Shown here: piece after piece, positions 10,068 to 18,261 of the stretch
Layout of the letters: each line of letters begins with the position of its first letter
How positions within the stretch are numbered: position 1 is the stretch's first letter
Source: CAYNSB01 sp964399625
GTDB taxonomy: Bacteria > Planctomycetota > Phycisphaerae > Phycisphaerales > UBA1924
Direction: 5' to 3'
Assembly (NCBI GenBank): GCA_964399625.1
Contig: CAYNSB010000030.1
Location: 1-48,567, forward strand
Length of the DNA: 48,567 bases
The notes under the pieces: generated by a model
Seen by the model: only the letters and a program-made list of their open reading frames with translations
Told to the model about the DNA's origin: nothing
Database searches by the model: none
Position numbers and translations under genes: made by a program

Positions 10068-11642
10068 ATGACCACCACCGCTCCCACGCCCGTCGCTCCC
10101 AAGACCTCGACCCAACCCGCGACATCGACGGGGTTGGCGGGAACCCTCGCCCATCAACTGCACCACAGCCCCGCCGTGGAGCAAGCGATCCGCACGATCG
10201 TGAACGAGGCCAAGGCCAAGTCCGCGCTGCTCACCGGCCCGCGCCCGCCGACGGGTGACCTGCGGACGACCTACGAGCAGTTCATGGCTCGCGCGGGTGA
10301 GGTTCGCGGCAAGCCCCTGCTCTATCCGTACCTCGGTTCGGGGCTGGGCAACGGCGCGCTCGTCGAGCTCGCCGATGGCAGCGTGAAGTGGGACATGATC
10401 TGCGGCATCGGCGTGCACTTCTTCGGACACTCCGATCCCGACTCGATCGAGGCGTCGCTCCGCGGCGCCCTGGACGACACCCTCAAGAGCGGCAACCTGC
10501 AGTCGAGCTTCGAGCCCTACCACCTCGCGGAGACCATCCTCGCGGAGGCGAAGAAGAAGTCGCGTCTCCGCCACGCGTACATCGCCACCGGCGGCGCGAT
10601 GGCCAACGAGAACGCGCTCAAGGTCTGCTTCCAGAAGAAGTACCTCGACCACTTGCGCTCGCTCGCGAGCGACGTCACCGCCAAGCCCGAGGCGCTGCTC
10701 GCCAAGGCGACGCCCTCGATGCGGGTCCTGGCGTTCAAGGACTGCTTCATGGGTCGCTCGATCAACATGGCGCAGCTGGGCGACAACCACGCGGGACGCG
10801 AGGGGCTGCCCAACGGGCTCTTCGTGGACTACATGCCCTTCTGGGATGCCGTCGCGGCGGAGCGGCTGGGCGGAAAGCGCCAGTTCATCGACATGGCCGT
10901 GGCACGACTGCAGGAGTACATCCACCGCTATCCCGGCGGGCACGCGTGCTTCATCTTCGAGCTGTGCCAGGGCGAGGGCGGGTTCAACGTCGGCGATCGC
11001 GATTACTTCAAGGCGCTCATGGACGTCTGCCGGGCGAACGGCATCCCGATCTGGGACGACGAGATCCAGACGTTCGGGCGTTCGCCCAGCTCCATGTTCA
11101 TGTACGAGCATTTCGACCTGGGCGAGTACGTCGATGTCTTCTGCGTCGGCAAGCTGACGCAGGCCTGCCTCACGATATGGACCGAGGAGTTCAACCCCAA
11201 GAGCGGCATCCTCTCGGGCACCTTCACGGGCGAGGGCCCGTCCTTCCGCGTCGGGCAGCGGATCGTCGAGCGGATGCGTGACGGCAACCTGTACGGGCCG
11301 GGCGGGCTCGTGCAGCGCCACCACGATCTCTTCCGCAAGCACGCCAAGGCGCTCATCGACAAGCATCCCGAGTGGTTCCCTGCGTGCCCGGAGCTGGGCG
11401 GCGCGGGCGAGCACCTCATCGGCGGGCTCGGCGGCATGATGCGCCTGACGCCCTTCGCCGGCAAGAAGGACAAGGTCATGAAGGCCTGCAAGACGTGCTT
11501 CGACGAGGGGATCGTGCTGTTCTACGCCGGGCACGGGCCGTACCACCTGCGGATGCTGCCGCCCGTGCCCGTGATGAAGGAGCAGGACTGGCCGCGCGTG
11601 TTCGAGTGCCTGGAGCGCGGGCTTGCCAAGGCCGCGGTCTGA
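10068..11642 (+). CDS. Class III PLP aminotransferase, probable AstC-like role
   Basis: A 524-residue fold-type I aminotransferase of class III. The family signature is recognisable: cofactor-binding GGAMANENALK, WDDEIQTFGR with the aspartate that contacts the pyridine nitrogen, and FCVGKLTQ with the likely Schiff-base lysine. It is about 100 residues longer than AstC/ArgD, with a Thr/Pro-rich N-terminal extension of ~40 residues and extra internal loops. It is followed by astA and astD, where succinylornithine transaminase (AstC) would be expected, so it probably transfers the delta-amino group of N2-succinylornithine to 2-oxoglutarate. That is inferred from context; L-lysine-epsilon aminotransferase is the main alternative. 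First gene of the putative operon. Confidence 0.82.
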   Translation: MTTTAPTPVAPKTSTQPATSTGLAGTLAHQLHHSPAVEQAIRTIVNEAKAKSALLTGPRPPTGDLRTTYEQFMARAGEVRGKPLLYPYLGSGLGNGALVELADGSVKWDMICGIGVHFFGHSDPDSIEASLRGALDDTLKSGNLQSSFEPYHLAETILAEAKKKSRLRHAYIATGGAMANENALKVCFQKKYLDHLRSLASDVTAKPEALLAKATPSMRVLAFKDCFMGRSINMAQLGDNHAGREGLPNGLFVDYMPFWDAVAAERLGGKRQFIDMAVARLQEYIHRYPGGHACFIFELCQGEGGFNVGDRDYFKALMDVCRANGIPIWDDEIQTFGRSPSSMFMYEHFDLGEYVDVFCVGKLTQACLTIWTEEFNPKSGILSGTFTGEGPSFRVGQRIVERMRDGNLYGPGGLVQRHHDLFRKHAKALIDKHPEWFPACPELGGAGEHLIGGLGGMMRLTPFAGKKDKVMKACKTCFDEGIVLFYAGHGPYHLRMLPPVPVMKEQDWPRVFECLERGLAKAAV

Positions 11643-11701
11643 CCCACGGAGCCCGCGACCACGACGCCGCACACGGACGATTCTCGAGAGGGTGAGCCCG
11701 C

Positions 11702-12868
11702 ATGTTCCTGATCCGTCAGACCAAGCCCGATGACGTGCACACGCTTGTGCGCCTGGCGCGGATGGTGTACTTCATCAATCTGCCGCCCAGCGAGTCGATC
11801 ATCCGTGACAAGGTCGCCGTCAGCGCCTCCTCGTTCGTCAAGGCGGCCGGGGGCAAGCCCTCGACCACGCCCTCGCGCCGGGGAAAGAAGGGCGTGACCG
11901 GCCTCGCCGAGCACACCGGCGATCTCTTCATGTTCAGCATCGAGGACCTCGACGGCGGTGGAGTCGTGGGCACCTCGCAGATCCGCGCGCACATGGGCGG
12001 GGCGGGCAATCCCAACTGGCGCATGAAACTCACCGAACGCAAGTTCTTCGCCCCCGAGCTCGGGCAGGGCACGACCCACACCGTCGCGCAGCTCGACGGC
12101 GATGAGAGCGGCCCGACGGAGATCGGCGGGCTCATCATCCAGCCCAGCCACCGCGGGCACAAGCTGCGCCCGGGCCGCTTCCTCTCCTTCGTGCGATTCC
12201 ATTTCATCGCGCTGCATCGCGCCCTCTTCGCCGACACCATCCTCGCGGAGATGATGGGCCCGGTAACGAGCGACGGCGACAACATCTTCTGGGACGCCTT
12301 CGGACGCAAGTTCATCCCCGTCAAGTACGCCGAGGCGGACCGCTTCTGCCAGCACAACCGCAAGTTCATCTCCGAGCTCCTCCCCAAGGAGGAGGTGTAC
12401 ATCACGCTGTTCCCGCTGGAGATCCAGAACGTCGTGGGCACGGTGAGCAAGGAGACGGTGCCCGCGCGGCGCCTGCTCGAGTCGCTCGGCTTCAAGTACC
12501 GCGGGTACATCGATCCCTTCGACGCCGGCCCGCACCTGGACGCACCCACGGGCGACATCGAGCTGGTCCGCGCCACGCGCCGCCTCTCGATCGGCAAGCC
12601 CATCGCCGAGGACAAGTGCGAGGGGCACGGCATCGTGAGCATTCTCACGGACAAGGGCGAGTTCCGCGCGGTCGAGGGCGCGTGCTCCGTGACGGGCGGA
12701 ACGATCCGCCTTCCCGAGCGGGCGATGGCCGCGCTCCAGGCCGAGCCCGGCGCACAGGCAGGCTTCACCCCGCTGGACCCCGCCGCCGCGGAAGCCGCCG
12801 GCGAATCGTCGTCGAAGAAGAGGGCGCCAAGGCGGGCGCCGAGCGATCGCAAGAAGGTGCGTGCGTGA
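11702..12868 (+). CDS. astA: Arginine/ornithine N-succinyltransferase
   Basis: A 388-residue protein of the AstA/AruF family, a GNAT-fold enzyme that moves succinyl from succinyl-CoA to the alpha-amino group of arginine or ornithine. Family landmarks are the opening FLIRQTKPDDV, the acyl-CoA region GLIIQPSHRGHKLRPGRFLSF, AEMMGPVTSDGDNIFWDAFGRKF, and PARRLLESLGFKYRGYIDPFDAGP. It exceeds the ~340-residue norm because of an insertion near 50-65 (Ser/Thr/Lys/Arg) and a basic tail after about 355 (SSSKKRAPRRAPSDRKKVRA). The stop overlaps the GTG start of astD. Two chains (alpha/beta) exist in Pseudomonas; only one is seen here. It fits catabolism of arginine or ornithine to glutamate. Confidence 0.93.
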   Translation: MFLIRQTKPDDVHTLVRLARMVYFINLPPSESIIRDKVAVSASSFVKAAGGKPSTTPSRRGKKGVTGLAEHTGDLFMFSIEDLDGGGVVGTSQIRAHMGGAGNPNWRMKLTERKFFAPELGQGTTHTVAQLDGDESGPTEIGGLIIQPSHRGHKLRPGRFLSFVRFHFIALHRALFADTILAEMMGPVTSDGDNIFWDAFGRKFIPVKYAEADRFCQHNRKFISELLPKEEVYITLFPLEIQNVVGTVSKETVPARRLLESLGFKYRGYIDPFDAGPHLDAPTGDIELVRATRRLSIGKPIAEDKCEGHGIVSILTDKGEFRAVEGACSVTGGTIRLPERAMAALQAEPGAQAGFTPLDPAAAEAAGESSSKKRAPRRAPSDRKKVRA

Positions 12869-14364
12869 GCAACGGCACGCTCCAGTCGCGAAACCCCGCC
12901 CATCCCGATCGTGTGGTGTGGGCGGGCGCCTCCGAGTTGTCGCTTCTCCACGCCGCGATCGACGGCGCCCGGGGTGCGCTGCCCGCGTGGGCCGGCGCGC
13001 CCCGCGAGCGACGCCTGGCGGTGCTCACCACATACAAGCAACTCTGCGAGCAGCGCGTCGATGCCGTCGCCTCCCTCATCTGCGACGAGACGGGCAAGGC
13101 TCTCTGGGACGCGAAGCAGGAAGCATCGATCCTTGCGGCCAAGGTGGATATCACGCTCGACGCAACGCCGGGATCCGGCCCGCTCTCGCGCGTCAGTGGG
13201 TTCGAGACGACGCTCGCCCCGACGCGAAGTGGACGATGCTGGTTCCGCCCGCACGGGGTGATGGGCGTCATCGGCCCGTTCAATTTCCCGGCGCACCTTC
13301 CCAACGGGCACATCGTCCCCGCGCTCGCGATGGGCAACACGATTGTCCTCAAGCCCAGCGACAAGGCGCCGGGCGTGGGCGAGATGCTCGTGTCCCTGTT
13401 CCGCGAGGCCCTCGCGGCGCACGCCTTTCCGCCCGAGGTCGTCTCCATCGCCCAGGGCGGCGCGGACATCGCCTCCGCGCTCGTTGCCCATGACGACATC
13501 GACGGCATCCTCTTCACCGGCTCCTGGCCCGTGGGGCGACGCATCCTCGAAGCAAGCCTCGATCGCCCGGGACGCATGATCGCCCTGGAGATGGGCGGCA
13601 ACAACGCGGCCGTGATCTTGCCCGATGCGGACCTGAAACAGGCCGCGATCGAGTGCGCCCGCAGCGCGTTCATCACGACGGGCCAGCGCTGCACGTGCAC
13701 ACGCCGCGTGATCGTGCATCGCGCGATCGCAGACCGCTTCATCGGCGCACTGTGCAAGATGGCCCAGGGCGTGGTCGTGGGAGATCCGCGTTCGAGCACG
13801 CCCGTGCTCATGGGCCCGCTGATCAACTCCGCTGCGCGCGACGCGGTGCTCGCGGCTCAGGAGCGGATGGCCAAGGCGGGAGGCGAGGTCCTCGTTCGCG
13901 CCTCGGCGATCACCCCGCCCGGGGCGAACCCCGCAGGCGCGTACATCTCGCCCGGCATCGTCCGCGTGGATCGCTTCGTGGCGAACGACGATGGGTCCGC
14001 CGGTGCCGACGTCGAGGTCTTCGGCCCGCTCCTCCGCGTCGCGGTCGTGGACTCATTGGACGCCGCCATCGAGCAGGCCAACGCCACGCGCTTCGGACTC
14101 GCGGCCAGCATCTTCACGAAGGACGCCGCAGCGATCGACCGCTTCCTCGCCCACGCCCGCGCCGGGTGCGTGAACGTGAACACGGGCACCGCCGGGGCTA
14201 GTAGCAAACTGCCCTTCGGCGGGCTCGGGCTCTCCGGCAACCACCGCCCGGCCGGGGCCTTCAGCCTCGATTACTGCGCCTACCCCGTCGCGGGCATGAT
14301 CGAGAACGGCGCTGCGGCCACCCTTCCGCCTGGGATGAAGTTCGAGGATGGCTGGGTGCGGTAG
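12865..14364 (+). CDS. astD: Succinylglutamate-semialdehyde dehydrogenase
   Basis: A 499-residue NAD-dependent aldehyde dehydrogenase that oxidises N-succinylglutamate semialdehyde to N-succinylglutamate. GPFNFPAHLPNGHIVPAL (Asn140) is the AstD-type version of the ALDH cofactor motif. Glu242 in EMGGNN and the nucleophile Cys276 in GQRCTC are present. GTG is chosen because it overlaps the astA stop (GTGA) and places the usual N-terminus correctly; the frame upstream of it overlaps astA and is a shadow. It completes the order aminotransferase-astA-astD. astB (succinylarginine dihydrolase) and astE (succinylglutamate desuccinylase) are absent from the window. Confidence 0.93.
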   Translation: MSNGTLQSRNPAHPDRVVWAGASELSLLHAAIDGARGALPAWAGAPRERRLAVLTTYKQLCEQRVDAVASLICDETGKALWDAKQEASILAAKVDITLDATPGSGPLSRVSGFETTLAPTRSGRCWFRPHGVMGVIGPFNFPAHLPNGHIVPALAMGNTIVLKPSDKAPGVGEMLVSLFREALAAHAFPPEVVSIAQGGADIASALVAHDDIDGILFTGSWPVGRRILEASLDRPGRMIALEMGGNNAAVILPDADLKQAAIECARSAFITTGQRCTCTRRVIVHRAIADRFIGALCKMAQGVVVGDPRSSTPVLMGPLINSAARDAVLAAQERMAKAGGEVLVRASAITPPGANPAGAYISPGIVRVDRFVANDDGSAGADVEVFGPLLRVAVVDSLDAAIEQANATRFGLAASIFTKDAAAIDRFLAHARAGCVNVNTGTAGASSKLPFGGLGLSGNHRPAGAFSLDYCAYPVAGMIENGAAATLPPGMKFEDGWVR

Positions 14365-14373
14365 ACTGGGCGT

Positions 14374-14697
14374 ATGAGTGTGAGTGGCCCTACTCAGCGC
14401 GCGCATATTCGCCTTGTCGCTGCCATCATTGTATTAGCGATCTTGGGCTTCGCTTTGCCCGAGGCCGCTGCGAGGCTCTTTCGCATTCTTCTATTGGCGG
14501 CTCAAGGCTATCGCCCGGACTCTATCGTGGATGAACCCGTTCTCCACGCCGTGAAGGTGGCACTTGCGAAGGCTCTGGTTTCGGAGTGGTGGCACGCCTT
14601 GTGGCTTGCGGCGATTTGGCTTCCGCTCGGCGTGTTTGGTGTGCGTCTTGTGATGGGAAAGCTGCCGCGTTGGTATCGCCGCATTGGAGGCGCATGA
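14374..14697 (+). CDS. Small two-helix membrane protein, unknown
   Basis: A 107-residue protein with two strong hydrophobic segments (about residues 13-40 and 70-95) separated by a polar loop. It resembles nothing I can name. It begins 9 bp after astD, so it may be read from the same transcript, but its lower GC and different codon use (many TTG and TCT codons) set it apart from astD. GGAGGCGC at its 3' end also serves as Shine-Dalgarno for the next short frame. Function unknown. Probably an inner-membrane protein. Confidence 0.6.
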   Translation: MSVSGPTQRAHIRLVAAIIVLAILGFALPEAAARLFRILLLAAQGYRPDSIVDEPVLHAVKVALAKALVSEWWHALWLAAIWLPLGVFGVRLVMGKLPRWYRRIGGA

Positions 14698-14698
14698 C

Positions 14699-14770
14699 AT
14701 GCAACGGCACGCCTGGTTTCGACTGCTCTTGATCGCGCTTGGCGTGTTGTTTCTCTCCCGTCCTTTGTGA
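14699..14770 (+). other. 23-codon hydrophobic frame: displaced N-terminus or coupled mini-ORF
   Basis: Starts at ATG 14699 with an excellent GGAGG at 14686-14690 and 8-nt spacing. It encodes a 23-residue hydrophobic peptide (RLLLIALGVLFLSRPL core) and stops at TGA 14768. It ends exactly where the next frame has a GTG (GTGA). Its hydrophobic helix matches in position the N-terminal helix of the neighbouring paralogue at 15066, so it probably is the N-terminus of the 14767 gene, separated by a frameshift. A genuine translationally coupled mini-ORF is the alternative. Confidence 0.5.
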
Positions 14771-15069
14771 GCATGGCTTTGCATGCGGTAAACGCCTTCA
14801 CGGAAATCGCTTCTCAAGCAACCTCCGGCGCGTATTCCACGCGGTTCATTGCAATCGAATGGATCGCGAGTCTGTTGCCCGGTCTTCTTCAGTCTGGGTT
14901 CGGTCTCTTCCTCTTGCAACGCTCAGGAAGGCTTGCGCGGCACTTCATTGCGCGAACCGAGCACCACTGTTTCACATGCGACTACGACCTCCGCGAAGTC
15001 ACCACCGATAAATGCCCCGAATGTGGCTCACCGATCGAACGAGCGAGTCACACGGAGATGCCGCAGTGA
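14767..15069 (+). CDS. Zinc-ribbon membrane protein, probably frameshifted at its N-terminus
   Basis: A 100-residue frame with a hydrophobic helix (about 30-55) and a C-terminal four-cysteine ribbon: CDYDL then CPECGSP. The same C-terminal module is in the next gene (CGYDL...CPECGSP), so the two are paralogues. This frame has no Shine-Dalgarno at its GTG or at the ATG six bases on. Upstream, in another frame, ATG 14699 has a strong one and encodes the missing first helix. A single-base indel between about 14750 and 14766 would join them into a ~120-residue protein with the paralogue's architecture. The stop overlaps the next GTG start. Function unknown; the ribbon may bind zinc at the cytoplasmic face. 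Confidence 0.6.
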   Translation: MSMALHAVNAFTEIASQATSGAYSTRFIAIEWIASLLPGLLQSGFGLFLLQRSGRLARHFIARTEHHCFTCDYDLREVTTDKCPECGSPIERASHTEMPQ

Positions 15070-15452
15070 CCGCGCGTGCCTTCGCCACGATCTGCGTGCG
15101 TTTGCTCGGGCTGCTGTCGTTGCTCCTGGGCATCGCGCTGATGCTGGGGCAGATATTCCCGCTGCTGTCGTACATGCAATGGATCGACTGGAACCTCGCG
15201 GCGTTTCTGCCGAGCTTCGACAGGGCGATGTCCTACGGCCTGAGCGCGACGCACATCGGCGGGTCGATCGTGTGCGCCGGCTTTGGCTGGTACCTTCTCT
15301 TCCGCGGCCGTCGAGTTCTCGCGTGGATCACGCGTGGGCTGGGCGATGAATGCGCCTCGTGCGGATACGACCTGGCGGGCGTGAAGGGCGGTAAGTGTCC
15401 CGAATGCGGCTCGCCCGTCCGCCCTCAGCAGCCGCAAACCCCGCCCGGCTAA
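15066..15452 (+). CDS. Two-helix membrane protein with C-terminal zinc ribbon
   Basis: A 128-residue protein with two hydrophobic segments (about 8-35 and 60-85) and a C-terminal CxxC...CxxC ribbon (CASCGYDLAG, KCPECGSP), followed by a Pro/Gln-rich tail. The GTG start overlaps the upstream stop (GTGA). The longer frame to 15012 overlaps the upstream ribbon and is less likely. The YDL-x(n)-CPECG pattern is one I associate with many small planctomycete membrane proteins of unknown role. It is the intact paralogue of the 14767 gene. It ends 10 bp before the ureohydrolase, and may be in the same transcript. Confidence 0.7.
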   Translation: MTARAFATICVRLLGLLSLLLGIALMLGQIFPLLSYMQWIDWNLAAFLPSFDRAMSYGLSATHIGGSIVCAGFGWYLLFRGRRVLAWITRGLGDECASCGYDLAGVKGGKCPECGSPVRPQQPQTPPG

Positions 15453-15462
15453 ACTCGGCCGC

Positions 15463-16482
15463 ATGCCCCCACGCACCCAGCTCCCCAATCCGCGTGTCTC
15501 GCCCCGCTTCGCCGGGCTCGTCACCTTCGCTCGATATCCGCGGCTTGAGGACGCCGCAAAGACGAGCAAGCCGGTCGATTGGGCCGTCTACGGCGTGCCC
15601 TATGACACCGGCGTTACGTATCGCCCCGGCGCTCGGTTTGGCCCGCGCTCAGTCCGCGTCGAGTCTCAGTACGTCAAGCGGTACTCCATCGAGCACGATG
15701 TGGATGTGACAGAGGTGCTCTCCCTCGCGGACGCGGGCGATGCGCCCGTCGCCCCCTACCACCCCAAAGAGAACGCGCAGCGCGTCGCGGCGTGGGCGAG
15801 CGCTCTCGACGGCGGCGGCAAGCCCAACGCAACCAAGCTCCTTGCTCTGGGCGGCGACCATTCGATCGCCTACGCCAACATTCGCGCGACCTGGGAGCGT
15901 CACGGCAAGCCTCGCGGCGGGCTCGCGCTGCTGCACTTCGATGCCCACCTCGACACCGTGGACGCCGTGTGGGATGAGAAGTGGGGGCACGCCTCGCCCT
16001 TCATCCGTGCGATCGAGGATGGGCTCATCGACCCGCGCCGCATGCTCTCCATCGGCATCCGTGGCCCGCTCAACACGCGCGACGATCTTGCCTTCGCGAA
16101 GAAGCACGGCGTGACGATTCTCACGTACGACCAGTGGAGCGCGAGCCATCGCGAGGGCAACGCCGAGATCCGGTCGTTTGTTGAGCGACTGGATGGCGCG
16201 CCCGCGTACCTGACCTTCGACATCGACTGCGTCGATCCGGCGTTTGCGCCGGGCACGGGAACGCCCTGCGTGGGCGGATTTACCTCGGCGGAGGCGCTTT
16301 CCGCGGTGCGTGCGTGCGTGGGCGCAAGCCTCGCCGGCGCGGACGTCGTCGAGGTGCTGCCCGATCGCGACGTTGGCGGCAACACATCGCTGCTCGCGGC
16401 CCATATCGCGTTCGAGATTCTCGCGCTGGATGCGCGGGCGCGTGCGGCCCGGCCGGCGCGATCCAAATTGCGCCGAGCCTAG
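15463..16482 (+). CDS. Ureohydrolase, agmatinase-type (SpeB-like)
   Basis: A 339-residue manganese hydrolase of the arginase/agmatinase superfamily, which splits a guanidino group into urea plus an amine. All six metal ligands are visible: His133 (GGDHS), Asp160, His162 and Asp164 (DAHLD), and Asp253 and Asp255 (FDIDCVDP). YGVPYDTGVTYRPGARFGPRSVR and the FAPGTGTP segment are the agmatinase-style versions of the family motifs. Agmatine to putrescine is therefore the first guess, but guanidinobutyrase or arginase-like activity cannot be excluded. It lies about 1.1 kb after astD on the same strand, which could place it in guanidino-compound catabolism. Its TAG stop overlaps the convergent stop of the next gene (CTAG). 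Confidence 0.87.
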   Translation: MPPRTQLPNPRVSPRFAGLVTFARYPRLEDAAKTSKPVDWAVYGVPYDTGVTYRPGARFGPRSVRVESQYVKRYSIEHDVDVTEVLSLADAGDAPVAPYHPKENAQRVAAWASALDGGGKPNATKLLALGGDHSIAYANIRATWERHGKPRGGLALLHFDAHLDTVDAVWDEKWGHASPFIRAIEDGLIDPRRMLSIGIRGPLNTRDDLAFAKKHGVTILTYDQWSASHREGNAEIRSFVERLDGAPAYLTFDIDCVDPAFAPGTGTPCVGGFTSAEALSAVRACVGASLAGADVVEVLPDRDVGGNTSLLAAHIAFEILALDARARAARPARSKLRRA

Positions 16483-17141
16483 CTGTTCGGGCGTGCGGGG
16501 CGTTGCGCGGTCCGTCCGCGCAGCGCGAGCATGAGTTCCACCTTGCCCACATGCTGCCCCACCCGTCGGGCAATCTCGCTGGGCGCCAAGCCCTGATCGG
16601 CGAGCAAGAAGATTCGGGCGGCCAGCGTCTCAGCCGGTTCGGGCCGCGGGCCGGCGATCTGCACCACGCGGGACTCACGGGGCACGGGGGCCGGCACAGG
16701 CCGGACTCCAAGGTCCGGACTCGGTCGCGCGGTCGCCGCCGCACTCGGCTCCGTACTTTCCGTCGCGATGGCGGCGTCCGCGCGTGCGATCAACGCCTCC
16801 AGCCTGCTCGCTTGTTCGTCCATCCTCGCGGCAAGCAAGCGAACCACCTCGCTCGCATCGTCCATCAACGACTTGAGTTCGGCCGCGCGGCGTTCCAGCT
16901 CGTCGCGCTCCTGCGCGAGTTGGCCATCATTCTGGGCCGAGGCGCGTGCGATGCCCATCGCAACTTCATTTTCCGCGCATGAAGCCGCTCGCCCGGCGCG
17001 GATCACAACCACGATCGCCGCCGCCCCCGCGCCCATCAACAACACGGCGAGCACTTGCCACAGTGTCAGCGTGGACGTCCACAGCGAGCCCGCTTGTGCG
17101 AGGGCCGACGGCAGCGGGGCTGGAGGCAAGTCGAGGATCAT
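16479..17141 (-). CDS. Single-pass membrane protein with coiled coil and HTH-like tail
   Basis: A 220-residue protein with a transmembrane helix at about 27-48, a charged helical region at ~65-125 likely to form a coiled coil, a Pro/Ala-rich linker, and a C-terminal helical segment (AARIFLLADQGLAPSEIARRVGQHVGKVELMLALRG) that looks like a helix-turn-helix. The combination resembles the DUF2802/DUF6115-type proteins, which also pair an N-terminal membrane helix with a C-terminal HTH-like domain and often sit in flagellar or cell-surface clusters. The function is unknown. It is divergent from tilS with only ~34 bp between the starts, so their promoters must overlap. Confidence 0.65.
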   Translation of the reverse strand: MILDLPPAPLPSALAQAGSLWTSTLTLWQVLAVLLMGAGAAAIVVVIRAGRAASCAENEVAMGIARASAQNDGQLAQERDELERRAAELKSLMDDASEVVRLLAARMDEQASRLEALIARADAAIATESTEPSAAATARPSPDLGVRPVPAPVPRESRVVQIAGPRPEPAETLAARIFLLADQGLAPSEIARRVGQHVGKVELMLALRGRTAQRPARPNS

Positions 17142-17175
17142 CTATTCTGCCGAATATACCCCGTATCATTCGCTC

Positions 17176-18261
17176 GTGCCTACGGCGAGCGCATCCCGAA
17201 CGGCTATTCGCTCCGATCCGGCCACCAGGTCGATCGCGCTGTCGTGGCGCCGACTCACGGGCGGGACGACGCGAGGTCGGGATGCGGCGAGGCGCACGCT
17301 CGTCGCCTGCTCGGGTGGAGCGGACTCGTCCGGACTCGCCATCGCGTTGTGGGCCGCCGCGGGTGACCCGGAACGCTCCATCGTGCTCGCCCACATCGGG
17401 CACGATTTGCGTCCTCGCGAGGATGTCGAGCAGGATCGGCAAGGCGTGCTGGACTTGGGCCAGCGTTTGGGAGTCGGGGTGGTTTGTGCGGATGTCCAAG
17501 CCAGAGGCCGGGCCCAAACAAACCTCGAGGCGTCCGCCCGGCGGGAGCGTTACGTCGCCCTCGCCCGCCTGGCACGCGCGAGCTCGTGCAACTTCATCGC
17601 GACGGCCCACCACGCGGACGATCAACTCGAGAGCGTGCTCATGGCCCTGATCCGCGGCGCCGGACCACGGGGAATGCGCGGCGTGGCGGCGTCCCGCCCT
17701 CTCCACGCGCACGTGACGCTCATTCGCCCGGCGCTTGGGGTCGCACGCGAGGACCTGCAGCGTCTGTGCCAGGCGCTGGGATGGACTTGGCGCGAGGACG
17801 CGACGAATCAGGATCGCTCCCGTGTGCGGGCGCTGCTGCGTGCCGACGTCGTGCCCGTGCTCAAATCGATTCGACCCGGGGTCGCACGGCGGAGCGCCAC
17901 CAGCGCCCGCCTTGTCGGGGAGGCCTACGAGCTGGCGCGTGCACAGGCCCGGGACATGCTGAGCAGCGCGACGCCCCTGGGAAACGACGAGCTGTGCCTG
18001 CCGCGCCAGACGCTCCGCTCCGCTCGCCCGATCGTGGTCGGCGAGCTGGTGCGCCTGCTCGCCGCGAGATGTGGTCGCGAGCGCGGCGGGGCAAGGGCCG
18101 TGGACGACGTCGCACGCTCGATCGCTTCGGTGGACACCCAACCACGCGAGTTCGCCGTCGGGCGTCTCATGGTGCGCGTTGGGGCGCGACGGGTGGAGTT
18201 CGTTTCGCGCGATCACGCGGCAAGGGGCACGTTGGCCGCGACAAGGGAGGCATCGCCGTGA
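17176..18261 (+). CDS. tilS: tRNA(Ile)-lysidine synthase
   Basis: A 361-residue ATP pyrophosphatase that attaches lysine to C34 of tRNA-Ile(CAU), so that it reads AUA. The PP-loop SGGADS (46-51) and the downstream ATAHHADDQLESVLMALIRGAG segment are diagnostic. The C-terminal TilS domains are reduced compared with the ~430-residue E. coli form. GTG 17176 is chosen as the only plausible start between the divergent gene and the PP-loop; no clear Shine-Dalgarno is present. The stop overlaps the GTG of the receiver-like gene, so the two are probably cotranslated. Essential in most bacteria. Confidence 0.9.
   Translation: MPTASASRTAIRSDPATRSIALSWRRLTGGTTRGRDAARRTLVACSGGADSSGLAIALWAAAGDPERSIVLAHIGHDLRPREDVEQDRQGVLDLGQRLGVGVVCADVQARGRAQTNLEASARRERYVALARLARASSCNFIATAHHADDQLESVLMALIRGAGPRGMRGVAASRPLHAHVTLIRPALGVAREDLQRLCQALGWTWREDATNQDRSRVRALLRADVVPVLKSIRPGVARRSATSARLVGEAYELARAQARDMLSSATPLGNDELCLPRQTLRSARPIVVGELVRLLAARCGRERGGARAVDDVARSIASVDTQPREFAVGRLMVRVGARRVEFVSRDHAARGTLAATREASP

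Noticed and set aside
10002..13719. Long minus-strand open frames opposite the aminotransferase, astA and astD
   Set aside because: Shadows of conserved genes; no motifs and no Shine-Dalgarno.
17142..17175. A defined promoter for tilS
   Set aside because: The 34-bp gap to the divergent gene contains AT-rich bits (GAATATACC) but no convincing pair of hexamers.
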